A DNA stretch of 64,000 nucleotides from Ligula intestinalis (Eukaryota; Platyhelminthes; Cestoda; Diphyllobothriidea; Diphyllobothriidae): the NCBI GenBank assembly GCA_036362985.1, contig JAYGXS010000001.1, forward strand, positions 39,750,047 to 39,814,046, given 5' to 3'. The notes below the pieces were generated by a model. It made no database searches. It had not been told where the DNA came from and worked only from the letters and a program-made list of their open reading frames with translations. Positions 11,380 to 23,529 of this stretch are shown in pieces. Each line of letters starts with the position of its first letter. Positions within the stretch are counted from its first letter, which is position 1. The position numbers and the translations under genes were made by a program.

Positions 11380-12012
11380 ACAATAAAATTGGTCTATCAC
11401 CTTGGATACACCTAGCCCCTACTCCTGCGTTTACTTTTGGCTTTATTTTATTTCAGTTTTTAGTTTAGTTTGATATCACCAAAGTTAGGTAGGAATACCT
11501 AAATAACTACTTCGGTAAGAGGAGATCTTTGGGGAACAAAAACAAACTTTATTGTAAAAATAGGGAACGCTTACGCTTTTTCATGTCATCCTTGCGCACG
11601 CAAAACAAAAGTAACCAAACTCAGCTAAAATTAACAAAACTTACTGAACTAAATACTAAAAAACCGGAAGCCGAGGTTACAAGAAGGTCGTTCTACCGCC
11701 TTAGATACCCCTAGTCTTGTGGTTGCTTTAAGTTTTATAAGTTTTAATTTAGTTTTGGTCTAGCTAAGTTTTAGTTAAATTTTGGTTTTAGTTTGACTAC
11801 ATTTATGACATAGTTAATAAATTTGACGGTGAGGATTTCGTGTTGACAATAAAATTGGTCTACCACCTTAGATACCCCTAGACCCTAGTCCTGTGGTTAC
11901 TTTTGCTTTATTATATTCACCTTGAGCTGTAGTTTAGGTAAGTGTTTAGTTCATTATTTAGAGCATTAGTTTAATTTCAGTTTTAGTTTACTTAGATAGC
12001 GCCAAAGTTAGA
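11380..12012 (+). repeat. TTTAG-rich PLE-associated repeat (lineage C ends), direct copies
   Basis: Three partial direct copies of one block occur. Each has GTTGACAATAAAATTGGTCT and/or CACCTTAGATACCCCTAG (near 11,377-11,425, 11,695-11,715 and 11,840-11,890), followed by runs built from TTTAGTTT. Inverted copies lie at 12.94-13.14 kb and 14.64-14.78 kb. With the PLE GIY-YIG remnant in the middle, they look like repeated ends of that element. I do not see a hammerhead-like core in this family. Confidence 0.5.
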
Positions 12013-12024
12013 TCAATATACTTC

Positions 12025-12662
12025 TAGAGGACAAGCAAAATCTGCTCAATAAATATAATGCATGCAGAAATTGCCAGCCTTAAGGAAACTATACTCAAGC
12101 TTGGATACCCAGCTCAGTTTATTGACAAGTATAGCAAACCCTTACGGCAAAAGGTAATGGAACAGTCAGGTCCAAAAAGCTCGTTCTCATCTCCTGACCC
12201 TTTAAGGGGGACAACACCGACAATACAATCAAGAGACGTTTACTTAACACCATTGAAAGGACATACCTCGCTGCCGAGCTCATATTTTGCAACTCGACAA
12301 AGGCTCTCCCGATTCCAATAACGAAGGATGCCTTGCCATTGCGCACCACGCAAAATTGTGTTTACGAATTTACATGCACCTGCACATGCAAATACATAGG
12401 GTGAACACGACGACAATTGGCAGCCAGAACTAGGAAGCACTTGCCGAGTGTGCTTTTTAAACAGGAGAATAGAACTCGTTCTTCCATTACTGAACACCTA
12501 TTGGATACGGGCCATTCTGTAGACCACAAAACTTCCTTCCGAGTACTTGTTTGGGCACGAACAACTCGTACCTTGCGCTACCTGGAGGCAGCCTCTATAC
12601 GACGGTCAAAACCCGATCTATGTAAACAGCTGGAGCATGTTGTGAACCTAGCGTTGCCCTGG
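12025..12662 (+). pseudogene. Penelope-like element lineage C: linker plus GIY-YIG endonuclease remnant
   Basis: Three frames together give the C-terminal part of a PLE protein. From 12,058 the first frame reads EIASLKETILKLGYPAQFID, the segment after the reverse transcriptase. A shifted frame then gives PFKGDNTD, RRLLNTIERTYLAAEL and YEFTCTCTCKYIG, the entry to the GIY-YIG domain, where a stop interrupts the YIG-T box near 12,390. The third stretch (12,417-12,662) has RKHLP, SSITEHLLDTGHSVDHK and ends in LPW, which I recall as a conserved end of this family. The reverse transcriptase is absent. The copy is dead: two frame changes and a stop inside the nuclease motif. Confidence 0.75.
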
Positions 12663-12944
12663 TAACATCCAGCTCCCTGATTCACACCTCCCTCCGCCCG
12701 CATTTTTGCTGAAACGATTTTTCCCCTATCTCGCTGTCCACAATGCTTCATTTACTTACGTTACTAATTAGGCTAATTAGCTCAATTTACTAATTGACCT
12801 CTATGATCTCTTCTGTACTAATTCAATTTTTGTGCATTTTCGCATTCGTTACACACTTTATGCAGCAAGAGGACGCAGCTGATGAGCACTCGCAAAATTT
12901 ATGGTTCCAATAAATTCTGCTGTATACGCAATCTTCAAATACTT

Positions 12945-13140
12945 AAATAACTACTATATGCCAAACCAAACTAACTAAAGTAGGCTAAAGTTAACAACCT
13001 CAACTAAACCAAAAGATAAAATATGCTAAAACGACAATTAACTAATAAACCAAATAATAAGCCAAAACTAAACTTAATTAATACCACCGATCTGTAAAAC
13101 AGAATTCTGTGGCTAGGGGTATCTAAGGTGGTGAAATAAC
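12945..13140 (-). repeat. CTAAA-rich inverted counterpart of the lineage C end
   Basis: The reverse complement contains CACCACCTTAGATACCCCTA and TTTAGTTT-type runs matching 11.84-12.01 kb. It lies on the other side of the lineage C GIY-YIG remnant in opposite orientation, so the remnant is bracketed by inverted ends, as in lineages A and B. Confidence 0.55.
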
Positions 13141-14425
13141 TTTATGTTTACTCTCTTTTCTTGTACAGTTAAGTGACTCAAAGTCAGGAGTTGCCAGAAG
13201 CAAAATGCAAAGTGGAGCTGTAGACACAAGATCACCTTTATGAGCATTCTGGTGAACAAATGGCTCACCTTTGGCAGACCACACATTGTACTGGAAAGCA
13301 GTGGAGAAAAATATTACTCCTTTACTAGCAGACTGCCCTTCTGGGCTTTGGCTAACTATATGGTCTCTTATGTTTCCAAGCGCACGGACTCGAGGACTGC
13401 TCTAAGCATCCGAGACGCCCTGAAGCGTCTGGCTGCCTTTAAGAATTTTCCAGTGATACGTAATGCCTACGCTATGAAGAAAGATAAAAAGAATCTGTTG
13501 AAAATGGTAGATTAGGCTTCTCCCACGTAAATAGTTTGCAATACAACCGTTTTTAAAACGGAGTCATGCGTTTTTCGGCGTTTACCAATAGAAATGCTCG
13601 GATTTAATTCGGAAAATGGTTATTCGGACAAGCTGAACTGCCAACAAAACTCGTGCCGTACCATGATGCCGTTTACTAACTGCGTCTATAAAAACTCAAT
13701 GGAAATATAATTATCTCGTTAACTAGGCAATTTCACAATGATTAAATCTATCCTTCACTTGGACTGAACCATGTTTTTTGGGGAATTGTTAATTGTAACT
13801 TCTGCCTATTTCTAATTAGGAACTAATGCATAATGCTCCCGCCCTATCTCTTTCAGTGTGTCAATATCGGATTAAAACTATGAAGCTATGGACAACTTCC
13901 TTTGATTATTTAGCTCCCTTGGACAACCCGACTAACTTACCTTGGAAATTAAGACTTCAGAGCCCTAACGTGACTGCTATTGAAACCTCAAATTTAGCCA
14001 TTGATGTGACGTAGGGATACACCCCAACACCGGAGCCACAAGGACCACAGTTTTCATAATACTTTAAGGTCAGAATGACCAGATTTAAATCACAGTACAT
14101 GAAGGACACTTTAGCAGCCTGTTAGTATGACGAGTACCGAGGTCCTCACGGAATGGAGTACAGTGATGAGCAACATCCAGTATGGAACGCGGTAAGACGT
14201 AGATTACACTCATCCAATCACTCACATGAGAAGAAAGTTTTTGACTGTTTGCAGCCTAAGTAACTGTAGTCTTTTATTATCCCGATTTTTAGGTCATATC
14301 TAAGTGGAAACCATTTCAAAAACGAGCTGTCTTCATGTAAATAACTCCTCATCAGACAAAAATGAAAATATATTATGTTATAACTACTGCGAAATTCGTT
14401 AAAATATTTGATGAAGCTTAAGTTG
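13141..14425. other. Anonymous sequence with one open frame
   Basis: A frame free of stops runs from about 13,174 to 13,515 on the plus strand (ATG at 13,240; 91 codons). The translation has mixed composition (SGEKYYSFTSRLPFWALANY, then SKRTDSRTALSIRDALKRLA) and ends in a lysine-rich tail. I do not recognise it. It sits just outside the inverted lineage C end, so it could be element-derived. The rest of the interval shows nothing. Confidence 0.35.
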
Positions 14426-14426
14426 G

Positions 14427-14780
14427 TCACCAAACTTAGATACCCCTAGCCCCCTGATTATGTCCTACAGGACCGGCGGTATTAGTTTAGTTTAATTTGT
14501 AAATTTATCATTTGCTTCATTAGTTTACTTTTAGTTTTAGTGTAGTTTATATTTAGGTGAGTTAATTTAGTTAAGTTTACCTTAAGTTAGTTAGTTTAGT
14601 ATATAGTAGTTATTTAAGTATATTTATCTAACGTTGGCGGTGTCTAACTAAACAAAAACTAAACTAAACTAAGCTAAAACTAAAAGATAACTAGTAAACT
14701 TAATGATAAACTAAACTAAAACTAAAAGTAACCACGGGAATAGGTGCTAGTGGTACCTTCAGTGGACAACCAACTTAATT
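14427..14780. repeat. Fold-back of lineage C ends
   Basis: The left half (CACCAAACTTAGATACCCCT, then TTTAGTTT runs) and the right half (CTAAA runs, then AAAGTAACCACGGGAATAGG) are inverted relative to each other, meeting near 14,640 at GGCGGTGTC. This is the same organisation as the lineage B fold-back at 7.6-7.8 kb: two PLE-type ends and no body. Confidence 0.5.
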
Positions 14781-15733
14781 TTTACCAAATATTTTTTCCG
14801 CACCTATAACAGGACAGCATACAAGAGGATTAGCCAAATACCCTCTATTTTAAGGCATGTTTACCCTGAACTAACAAAGACATTTCCTCTTATCTTCTTC
14901 GAGCAGAAGGATCTCAGTAGCTTTATTTTTCAAGGCAACCACATTCAATCGGTACACGTCCAGGTAAGAAGCAAATAATAGTAGTTGTCTGAGGAGGCTA
15001 CCTTACTCGACTGGGAAACGTCAAATGAACATTGCGAAGCAGCAGAGGTTTTATACCTTCAGAGGTGTTCAATAACATTGAGGTCTGAGGACTGACCATG
15101 GAAAGGAGGGAAGGCCAGCTTCTCCTTCTACAAATAAGCTCGTACGTCCTACAGGAATAACAGACTTAGTAGCAATCTCGTCGGTTAGGATTATTTATGT
15201 GGCCCCGTAAACAGGCAAGATGAATAAGAACGCGTTGCTCAAGTCATAGAGTCGGCCTTGAGCATAATTTCATGAAGGGTAAATGTTCTCGCGTCCTGAT
15301 TCCAACATTAGCCCTAACAGAAACCTAAAACATAGTCATACTGTTAACAGTAACGCAACCCTAAAACTTAGCCTTAACTCTCAAATTAACCTTAACCAAC
15401 ACCAACCTAAAACTTAACTCTACGCCCAGACGAGAAATTGGCTCTAATCCTTTTCTCTGGAATTTAGAGCACAGAGACGTCTATCCACGGCGGCTCCTGT
15501 CTGGTTAAGGGGCCACATAAGCCGTCATTACCTCCTCTTTCTCTCGAATACCCAACGCTTGACAGAAAAAAGTTCAAATGGGTCCTATAATTTCCAAAGC
15601 ATGTAATTGCAGCACCAGGTAAATAGCCTCTACTCGGACTCATCTTCTAGTTACTGCCCTCGCAAACAATCGGAATCCAGGCTTTCGTTCTTGATAAGAG
15701 GGCCCATCTTGTCTGATTATTGAGAGTAGATTA
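14781..15733. other. Anonymous sequence with degenerate CCTAA-type tract
   Basis: Around 15,300-15,425 the sequence contains repeated CCCTAA/CCTTAA-like words (AGCCCTAACAGAAACCTAAA, CAACCCTAAAACTTAGCCTT). This looks like a decayed telomere-like tract of the kind also seen at 38.96-39.19 and 43.4-43.5 kb. No gene. Confidence 0.45.
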
Positions 15734-16995
15734 CCCAACTCGCACAAAAGGTCAAAATTTGCGAAATATTGACAATCACTCATAAACCGGCATCAATATA
15801 TGTACGAAAATCTGGAAATAGTAAAGAACAACCTTAGGTGAATTTAAAATTTCAAGGAAATATCAAAAGCACTAATGATTTTTTTATGCGTAGTAACTTT
15901 ATGGAAACGTGAAAAATTGCTGCAACTGTGACCAATAAATACAAATGGAATGCTCAGGTGAAATCGTAAACGTACCATTTTGCGTAAACCAGGAGAACTG
16001 TCCTTTCGGCAAATTTCTTTATATATATATTTCTGGTATTGGATTACAACGAGTTGCAATTCCAGCGAATATCTCACGGTTTTATGTTTTCAAGTCTTCA
16101 CTCATACAGCTAGTCTCTGTTCTGTGTTTATCACAACCTTTAGAAATACACCTCTTGCAAAGATTTACTGAAGAAGGGCGTTTCACGATATTATTTCTTA
16201 TGAAGATGGCCGTTTGGGTTATAGTTGCTGACTCATCCAACCATGCCACGTAATTATCAAGAAAAGTGAACGTCCGTAAAAAAAGTCGGTAATTAATATA
16301 CCTAAGATTAATTAAAAAGCTGTCTGTAATAAGTTACTCCTTTAAAAGGCCTTTGAATTAGACATTCAACGGAAGAATATCTGTGTAAATTATCTTTTAT
16401 CAAGATAACGTCAGAGTAAAAATTGGCATGTTTGACCGGTTTTTGATGTTTTTAAGACGTTGTGATATGGTGTCTGTTGTTTACGATCCCAAATTCCAGT
16501 ATGGTAAGATGAAATACGGCCAAACAAGTTTACTACAACGTTTTTGTGGCAAAAACTTTAGAAATTTGCCAATATAATTTCTGAAGTTGAATGCATTCCC
16601 TGTTCCAGGAAAACAATGCGATCACTTACACTTGTTTTTAGGCAGATTTTCATAGACTTAAGATAATATTATGCGGTTCTAGAAGAGATTTTTTGAAAAT
16701 TTTCCTGCCTGTTTTAATGATTTTTTTTTAATAGCGCAACGCATGATATCGAGAGGTTCTGTTCTGTCATATTAAATAGCATAGGAAATTTCTTGAATAT
16801 CTGGCAACCTCAGACTAAACCCAAATCCTGACTTTTTTCTTCAATTAACAAGACTGAACATGCAGTTTGCTTGATTAAAATCATGTTAGGCTTCAACTGC
16901 AATCAACCAATCAAAATGACGGGACTAAATGTATGCTAAACCGCTCACTCCTATTTCAATCACGACATTGCATGCGTATGACCATCTACTGTAGC
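15734..16995. repeat. Anonymous dispersed repeat, copy 1
   Basis: Aligns with 26,460-27,960 over its whole length. Shared landmarks include ATATTTCTGGTATTGGATT, GATGGCCGTTTGGGTT (second copy GATGGTCGTTTGGGTC), CCAACCATG, TTAAATAGCATAG and TCCAATTTCGATCATGAC-like text near the end. Divergence is substantial and no protein domain is visible; the best frame is 15,945-16,253 (102 codons), not conserved in copy 2. Confidence 0.6.
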
Positions 16996-18840
16996 TTCAT
17001 ATCCTACTGCCCAAGAGCGTCCTCCAAACACCAAATCAGCAATGTTTTCCGGGTTCTAAACGCGGCAACGAGCCCGCATAGGTAGTCTAGTCTGCAACAG
17101 TATCTTGCTTAGTAGACTGACCTTTGACTATGAAAATTAGTCCTATCCATGAAAAGCTTGAAAGGAACCCAACGGGTTGTTGCCTTTCTAATCTTGCGAT
17201 GTTCGACTGTAAATTCCCTGGCATAAGCAAATATAGGTTTTATTGGTAGCTTTTAGATGCGCCTACGCGTTAGCGAACGGAGCTGGGACAAGGCTTCCAG
17301 GTATTCTACCGCTGGCATTCGGCGAAAGGCCCACTGTGGCAATTTCGTTAACTTTGACTCATGCAGGCCAATGCTCCCGTTCAAGGAGTTAAAATCACAG
17401 TAGATGAGGTTTAGGTAAGAAGAGCATCCAAAAGGAGGTTTTGAAAGCTTTTTTTATTCAATAAACTCTAAGCGTTGACCAGTTGTTAACATAAAGTGAC
17501 AGCGAAAATTCGATTCCAATAAACAAAATGCGGGAAAGAAGACAAACCTGCCGTTTCCCAATCGCAGGTGGATCAACCGAAAATAAAAAGTTCAAGTAGA
17601 TAAGTAGTTTAGGTAAAATCTCCTCCAATTTTTTCTTAAAATTCTCATACTTAGCTCACATTTTTCGTTGCGTTGACAGTCTACTTTCCACCATCTGTCA
17701 AAGACGTTATCACAGATGAAAGGGATAACGAGAAACAGATCCGTCAAAGAGGATTGTTAGTAAGCAAAACAATGCGATAAGAATCTCGACACACTCCTGC
17801 TGAGCTATTTACCTCACAGCCCTGAATACGCACAATTTCTCTTCTGTAGTTAGCCACTCAGATATTTGAAGTGTCTGTAATGTACAGTCAAACGATTGAA
17901 AACCTTTATGCAAAAGTATTCTGAACATTTTCTCGAAGGCAACATTTCGCGCGGTCGAAACTATAAATTCCGCCGAGAGAGGATGGAAGCTGGTGGGAGA
18001 GGATTAAGGCAGTGTAAGATAGGATGGACACCGCGTGAAAGTAGACACAAGAAAGAGTACGATAGCAGAGTCGATGGGACAGTGAAAATGGATGTAAAAT
18101 TAAACAGGTGTCGACATCGGAGGAATGAGAGTGAACATTTCACCTCGACTTATCCTTGACACCGTCGACAGTGCGATGGGCCAGATTTGACGTCAAGAAA
18201 AGTCTCATCAACGGCAATAGAGGAGAAGAAGAAGGTAAAACAAGCAGCCAGATAATTGGTTTGTCCTTCAAATGAGAGATTGAAAACGGAATAGGTGGTG
18301 AACGCTGACCTGACAGACTGGTTCTGTCAATTACTGTGTAAAAGATGCTTGCCAAGTAATAAAGAAAATGCTTGTGGGCAAACCCGTTCATAGAAACGAT
18401 GTACTAATAAACAATTGCTTGCAGTATCTTATTGTTTTTCTGAAACGGAGGACAAAAAGAACGCCTTATTTGGAGTCTTGTCCTAAAATGAAGAAATCGA
18501 GGAAGCTTAATTTTGAGGCAGGCACATGAGGGGAAATGGAGTGGGGCAGGAAGTTGAAACAATAGCTCATAATAGAACTGTGTGTTCGATTCCAGGCAGT
18601 ATTATTTTCCGTACTTGGAGGAAACAGACTTCAAGTAGCACGTTTTCCAATAGGACACGAACTTCAGATTTTCGATGTTTACTGAGTCCGGCCGCCATGA
18701 GCACCTATTCCAGGTTCTAGCAATATCAGCAGTGTGTATCGAATTCCAGGAAGTCTCTGATCTCGATCGTCTACCCAGCTGCGCAGGAATATAGACAAGA
18801 AAACAGAATTTTGACCAAATGCTTTCTGTTGAGCCATAGA
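16996..18840. other. Anonymous sequence
   Basis: No supported gene. Open frames are all below 90 codons. Short repeated words (GTGT-CGATTCCAGG-AGT, near 18,581 and 18,735) are too short to interpret. Confidence 0.4.
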
Positions 18841-19370
18841 GTCACCTGCTTGCACTGAAAATTGGAAATTTCAGTGACTGGTTGCTTAATGAGGCTGTGG
18901 CGTTAAAGCGGCCTTCAACATAGACGACAGTTCGACCGTCGGTGCCCATTGTGTGCTCCACAGCATGGTGATGACTTACGCGTAAATTAATTTTACGTGA
19001 TCGTAGATTTGCGTTATATCTACTTCCTCCTCTCTCTCCCCATCCGTTCGTGCCCTGTCTCAAGACAGAGTCAAGAAGACCGGAGGCGGAGTGGGGCGCA
19101 GATGAAAGGCGCGGTTGGAACCGCCTCCACACCCGGCAGAGGTCCCACGGTATGGGAATGTCATCGCAGTTGGCAGCCAGCATTACTATCCGACTTCCCA
19201 ATTTAATGTTCACTGTCCAAAGGTCATACAACTTCACAGGGAGTACTTTTCGAACTCTCTGACCTGCAGACCCTTGAGTGACTTCCACTCGCGCACATTC
19301 GCGCGTCTAGAGGGTGGCGGCTGCTTAAGGTCCATCCCTGGACGCGTGGCATGGGCCACTTTGCACGATA
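18841..19370 (-). repeat. GC-rich dispersed repeat
   Basis: The minus strand shares blocks with 2.85-3.1 kb: a TCAAGACAGAG-like strand, GCAAATCTACGATCAC, and GACGGTCGAACTGTC. It gives open frames of 148 and 88 codons in different frames, none with a recognisable domain. Element type is unknown. Confidence 0.4.
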
Positions 19371-19419
19371 AACACTAGGGCACTATAGCACACCAATTGG
19401 ACACCACTTGAACGGGCTC

Positions 19420-19640
19420 CTCAATTATATAAAAGCAGCTACCACCACTGCCCCTCTCTCTCTCTGGCTGTCGCTCTCGGGCATAGCTGGGTGCAGTCAA
19501 GGCTAGCCCTAGTTTCGCCAATGGCCACTGCTGCGTGAGACAGCAACCAAGGGTTCTGTGTACAATAAATCCCTCATTCCGGTCCCTTCGGCCTTTTATC
19601 TACAACCCGAGATTTGGACTGATGAGGGTAGTGATCTGAG
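19420..19640 (+). promoter_or_regulatory. LTR-like block: TATA box and poly(A) signal
   Basis: ATTATATAAAAGCAGC (about 19,423-19,438) looks like a TATA box. About 125 bp downstream comes GTGTACAATAAATCCCTC, with an AATAAA poly(A) signal, and then a T/C-rich stretch. This spacing is what the R region of an LTR would show. No partner LTR, primer-binding site or pol sequence is visible nearby, so it would be a solo LTR or a chance match. Confidence 0.35.
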
Positions 19641-20670
19641 TACAACCACCGCTTAGACCCATATATCATAAAAGCCATGGGTGGCTGGTACCCGAGCCAG
19701 CACCTGCGCATGACACCAACGCCATCCCCCAACCCCCAACGGGTTGGGAATTTTTATGGGAGCACAACCCGAAAAAGGCTTAGCTTACCTTGATGTGGCT
19801 CCCAGGTTGGCCCAGCGCATCTATAAAGCGGCCCCTTTACGGGGCACTGTAAACCCTGCACAGCCATGCACATGTCGGGCAGCGCAAAACCCATTTAGAT
19901 GCGAACTGCGCACGTGGCGTCTAGGCAAGCCAAGTCATATTACATTAGGGGGAAAACGGGGTCCAGGTCATGCCTGGGTTCAGGTTTATTTGCAAGGAGG
20001 CAATATCTAGTCGACAAATCAAGAGTGAGATCTGCTTACGGAGACCTCAAGGGTATATTCTCTGCTTAAACAAACTGTTTAAGTGAGAAATTCTGGACGC
20101 TGGGCCTCTTATGAACAAAGTCAGAGTATTTTTCACTCCTCCATTACAAGATTTAAGAACCATATTCTTGACCTTATCTGTGATAAAGTGTCTAGGAACC
20201 GAGAAATCATCCCACATTCTTGCTACTTGTTTTTTCTCTTCTACTGAAAACAAATTAGGAGGTGAAGGCTTACGAATATCATACTTAAGTCCAAAGCTAT
20301 GCCACAAAAGCTTTCTCTAGAGCAGTCAAAATTAGATTATCAAAATGGTCCGTCCCTAATTAAGAAGGGGCATCACCTGGCAACTAGCTGAATATGTTCG
20401 ACTTTACTGAAAGGCATTTTGTAACAAGTCTTCCATTTGAGACGTATATTCCAAACTCGTGCCTATGCGGGGCCCATAAACGATCTGAATTGGCAAGAAA
20501 ATGTGTAGCGAACGCAAAAATGCGCATCCAGACGAATGAACTTTAAAGTTAGTCACACAAAACATGTTTTACTTGATCATACTAAATCCACAACCCGGTC
20601 CTCCTTATTTTCATATGCAATGCATTCCTAGGCATGTATAAGTGTGCTGTGAACAATTAATAAACCCTAA
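19641..20670. other. Anonymous sequence
   Basis: No supported gene. A minus-strand frame at 20,047-20,307 (86 codons) has a plausible composition (SVEEKKQVARMWDDFSVPRH) but no family I can name. Confidence 0.35.
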
Positions 20671-20672
20671 TG

Positions 20673-20738
20673 AGAAGAAGAAGACTCGATCGCTGGGACA
20701 ATATGTTTATTCGCGATCGAGTCTTCTTCTTCTTCTTC

Positions 20739-20769
<31 letters not shown>

Positions 20770-20812
20770 CAATTGCTTCCTGGGACATGGATGTTCGCTT
20801 GTATTGGCAAAC
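20673..20812. repeat. Perfect 20-bp hairpin and TTC microsatellite at a transposon-like end
   Basis: GAAGAAGAAGACTCGATCGC (20,673-20,692) is repeated exactly in inverted orientation at 20,713-20,732 with a 20-base loop. The second arm runs into a TTC microsatellite to about 20,768. One arm recurs at 51.60-51.64 kb, and both loci share the following flank (CAATTGCTTCCTGGGACATG, then TGTTCGCTTGTATTGGCA). It resembles the outer end of a PLE-type repeat, since the lineage A end also begins GAAGAAG-CG. Confidence 0.6.
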
Positions 20813-21877
20813 CATAATGAGTCTTTGTTTAACAAAACTCACTGAGTGCGGTATATTTTCAACCAGCAGCGTAGCCATAGGCGTGCCCCAGAGGCCAAGT
20901 GGACTATCACTTTTAGCGGTGAGGAAAAGCACCCTAGCCTTCTTGAGAAGAGAAGTTACAACATAATTTTTCCTAGAGTACAAATATGCAATATGCACAG
21001 GTGGCCGGGGCGCATTTCTGGAGGCAGACGAATTTCAGCTGATAACTTCTTTCAGTATAGCCTTCCGTACCGAAGGATAAACCTGGGGCTTGGAAAGGCT
21101 ATGGGGCTTGCAGCATGAATCGTGGGAAATTGCGGCAATAACCGCCAATGAATTTACATTTAAATGCTGCATAATTATTCGCTCGTCGAAGCACGAAGGA
21201 ATGTACTAATCTCTCCCTCCCTCTCTGTCTCCCTCCGTATAGGAAATAATGCAGCCAGCATCTTCTCACCGCAAGTCAGGGAGGTGCACCGAAAATAACA
21301 GTGTGTATCAGGCTATCGGTGGGGCGTCTCACATCTTACGAAGGGAATATATGCGGAGCAAAATATATCCGATTTTATGTCCCTCTGCATAACGTGACTA
21401 CGCCCCCTCTCTCTCTCTCTCGAGGACTTCAGTAGGGCCATTTTTTATCTGCTAATACGCGCACATTGCGAAAAATGAATAAAAACTACTTCCAATTTTT
21501 AGACGACAAGTAAGTTACGTTTCACCGGCCGATTTGACGTCAAATAATCTGGGGTAATTCAGATAGCTAACGGTCGGCCATATGTAAACCATGAGCTCCG
21601 TGGACTGAAAAAATCGCAGATCTACATAATTCTGCGTTTTAGTTGGCTGGTAAAACCATCCACCTGGAGCCTTTCCCCTCTCATTGCACACGGCGGTTTC
21701 TCATAGCGTTCACTCCAAAGCACGCCCTCTTTTACTTATTAAAAACTGCAAAAGATGCAATCTGCTAAGGCAACATTCAAAACTGTTGAGCCGTCAACTT
21801 GCGCAGTCCTGATTTTTTTACAAGGATTTATCCAATAGTCGAAGTTGGAGTTTACTTGTGAACAATTCTAAATTATT
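20813..21877. other. Anonymous sequence
   Basis: No supported gene; short CT-rich simple tracts near 21,210 and 21,405. Confidence 0.4.
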
Positions 21878-21995
21878 TTAGTTGATCCAATTGTGAAAAA
21901 ACTCGTGGCATTCGGCGGGATTCGAACCCGCATAGGAGGGAAGGCTTCTACGCAAGCCAACACTCTGCCCACTTGAGCTACGAATGCCGCGCTTC
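21878..21995 (-). repeat. tRNA-like SINE family 2, left member of an inverted pair
   Basis: On the minus strand 21,988-21,907 looks like a tRNA. The acceptor arms GGCATTC and GAATGCC match exactly, the T arm GCGGG-TTCGAAT-CCCGC is perfect, and a D arm GCTC/GAG is present. The anticodon arm (GGCTT, GCGTAG, AAGCC) gives a six-base loop instead of seven, and an extra base lies between acceptor and D arm. A tail, CGAGTTTTTTCACAATTGGA, follows and is shared with the neighbouring copies. I therefore call it a tRNA-derived SINE rather than a functional tRNA gene. Confidence 0.6.
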
Positions 21996-22039
21996 GCACC
22001 GTGAGTTAAATCACACTGCTTGGACAGTCAACTCGCTGT

Positions 22040-22160
22040 TCCGCATGGGTGGATTCCATACGAGCGGCAAAGCGTAGAAGGCCTTCCCTCCTATGTGGGT
22101 TCGAATCCCGCCGAATGCCGCGAGTTTTTTCACAATTAGGTCAACTAAATTAACCAAATC
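22040..22160 (+). repeat. tRNA-like SINE family 2, right member of the inverted pair
   Basis: Contains AAAGCGTAGAAGGCCTTCCC, TCCTATGTGGGTTCGAATCC and CGCCGAATGCCGCGAG, then a TTTTTTCACAATTAGGTCAA tail. It is the mirror of the copy at 21.9 kb. The head is more decayed: the D-arm half no longer matches. Confidence 0.6.
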
Positions 22161-23529
22161 TGTCAAACCCTTAAATACTTCTAGATTATCCAGTTTGCTT
22201 TGGGATAGTACCGTTTTGTAATTGCTGAAAGATCTCAAAAGAATCGGATCCCAGGTGAAATTGTAGCCCATGCAATGACGAATTTCTATGTAATTTCAAA
22301 TAAGTCTTACCTGCTTCGTCCGTCCTCGATATGAACATTTTTTGATTCTCTAAGAATAATAACGAAACTTCTGTCCTGAAAAAACGTGCATTCTCGTTAA
22401 AGCTTGAAACTTCAGATAAGTTAAAAAGGTTGGCTCCACCAGTAGGTATTTTGAACGGCATAGGTCACCTTCTAGCGTATTCTCTGGCTTAATAACACGA
22501 ACGACAGTTAGCTCCTTTGAATGCACGCGAATGCATCGTTCTTGCTATAAAATTAAACCACTAAGAAAAAAAACTCAATTAATTGGAGATAAATGTGGCC
22601 ACTTAACGCAAAAACTGAAACATCTTCGAATATAAGCGTACAGGTCTTTTCGGACTGAAGATTACCAGCGTTGTTTCCTACTTAAACTAAGCATGCAGCC
22701 TAATGATCCCGTTTTTAAAGGTCTCAGTTCCGATGTTATGGTGAATTATGGTGTCGCCTGAATAACTGTGAAAAGTCAGGGAAGGCTCACCACTGAATGG
22801 ACTAGATTCTAACTTAGCAGTTCTAACTTGCCGTGACGGATCCAGTACGCAGCACTGAACTCGAAGGACATGTTAGGGGCCTAAGTCAACACAGTCCTCT
22901 TTCTAGGACGTCCAGTCACCGTATTTAAGGAGTAAGTCTTACGTCTTTGAGCTCCCTTTTCACATTTAAAATAGCAAAATCGTAAAGTTTTACAGCAGCA
23001 GTGGTGGAAACCACAAGGTCATCGGTATGTGTGGGCTGAGCGCAGAGTGCTTTTACTGATACAATCGCGCCTATTCGTATAAAAGTTTCTGAGTGTCAAG
23101 TCTATTGTTGCAGTAAGTTTTGCGAAGAAGTCGCTGTACTCTTATCACCTTATCGTTCTCCGATACGAACCATCGAAATCCCCATGTTTAGCCCCCCCAC
23201 CCTTCTCGATCAAAGCCGACATGCACAACCATAGGCGAAGATTTATCGAACGACATATCAGTGCGCATAACTCACCATGGCAACCAGATATAATAGGGGG
23301 TCCAAATCCACTTTTGAAGGCATGGGGAAACTCTGAGGCTAGCAACGAGTAGGTCGACTGTGCTCTTCTTACCCTGTCATCGTGGCAACGACCTGGATCC
23401 TAGATATTTGGAACTGTCCGCTTCACCAAGCCGACCATGGCCTGCAAACTGACAATCAATAGATAAATTAATCCCGAGCGGTGCATTATTGGGGCCACGG
23501 ATGAGACGCGAAAGCACATTGTTACTTCA
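22161..23529. other. Anonymous sequence
   Basis: No supported gene; frames up to 91 codons without recognisable motifs. Confidence 0.4.

Noticed and set aside
11380..13140. Hammerhead-like core in PLE lineage C ends
   Set aside because: I looked for CTGANGA plus GAAA around CACCTTAGATACCCCTAG on both strands and found no consistent arrangement.
21907..21988. Functional tRNA gene on the minus strand
   Set aside because: Acceptor and T arms are perfect, but the anticodon loop has six bases, there is an extra base before the D arm, and a SINE tail shared with two neighbours follows.
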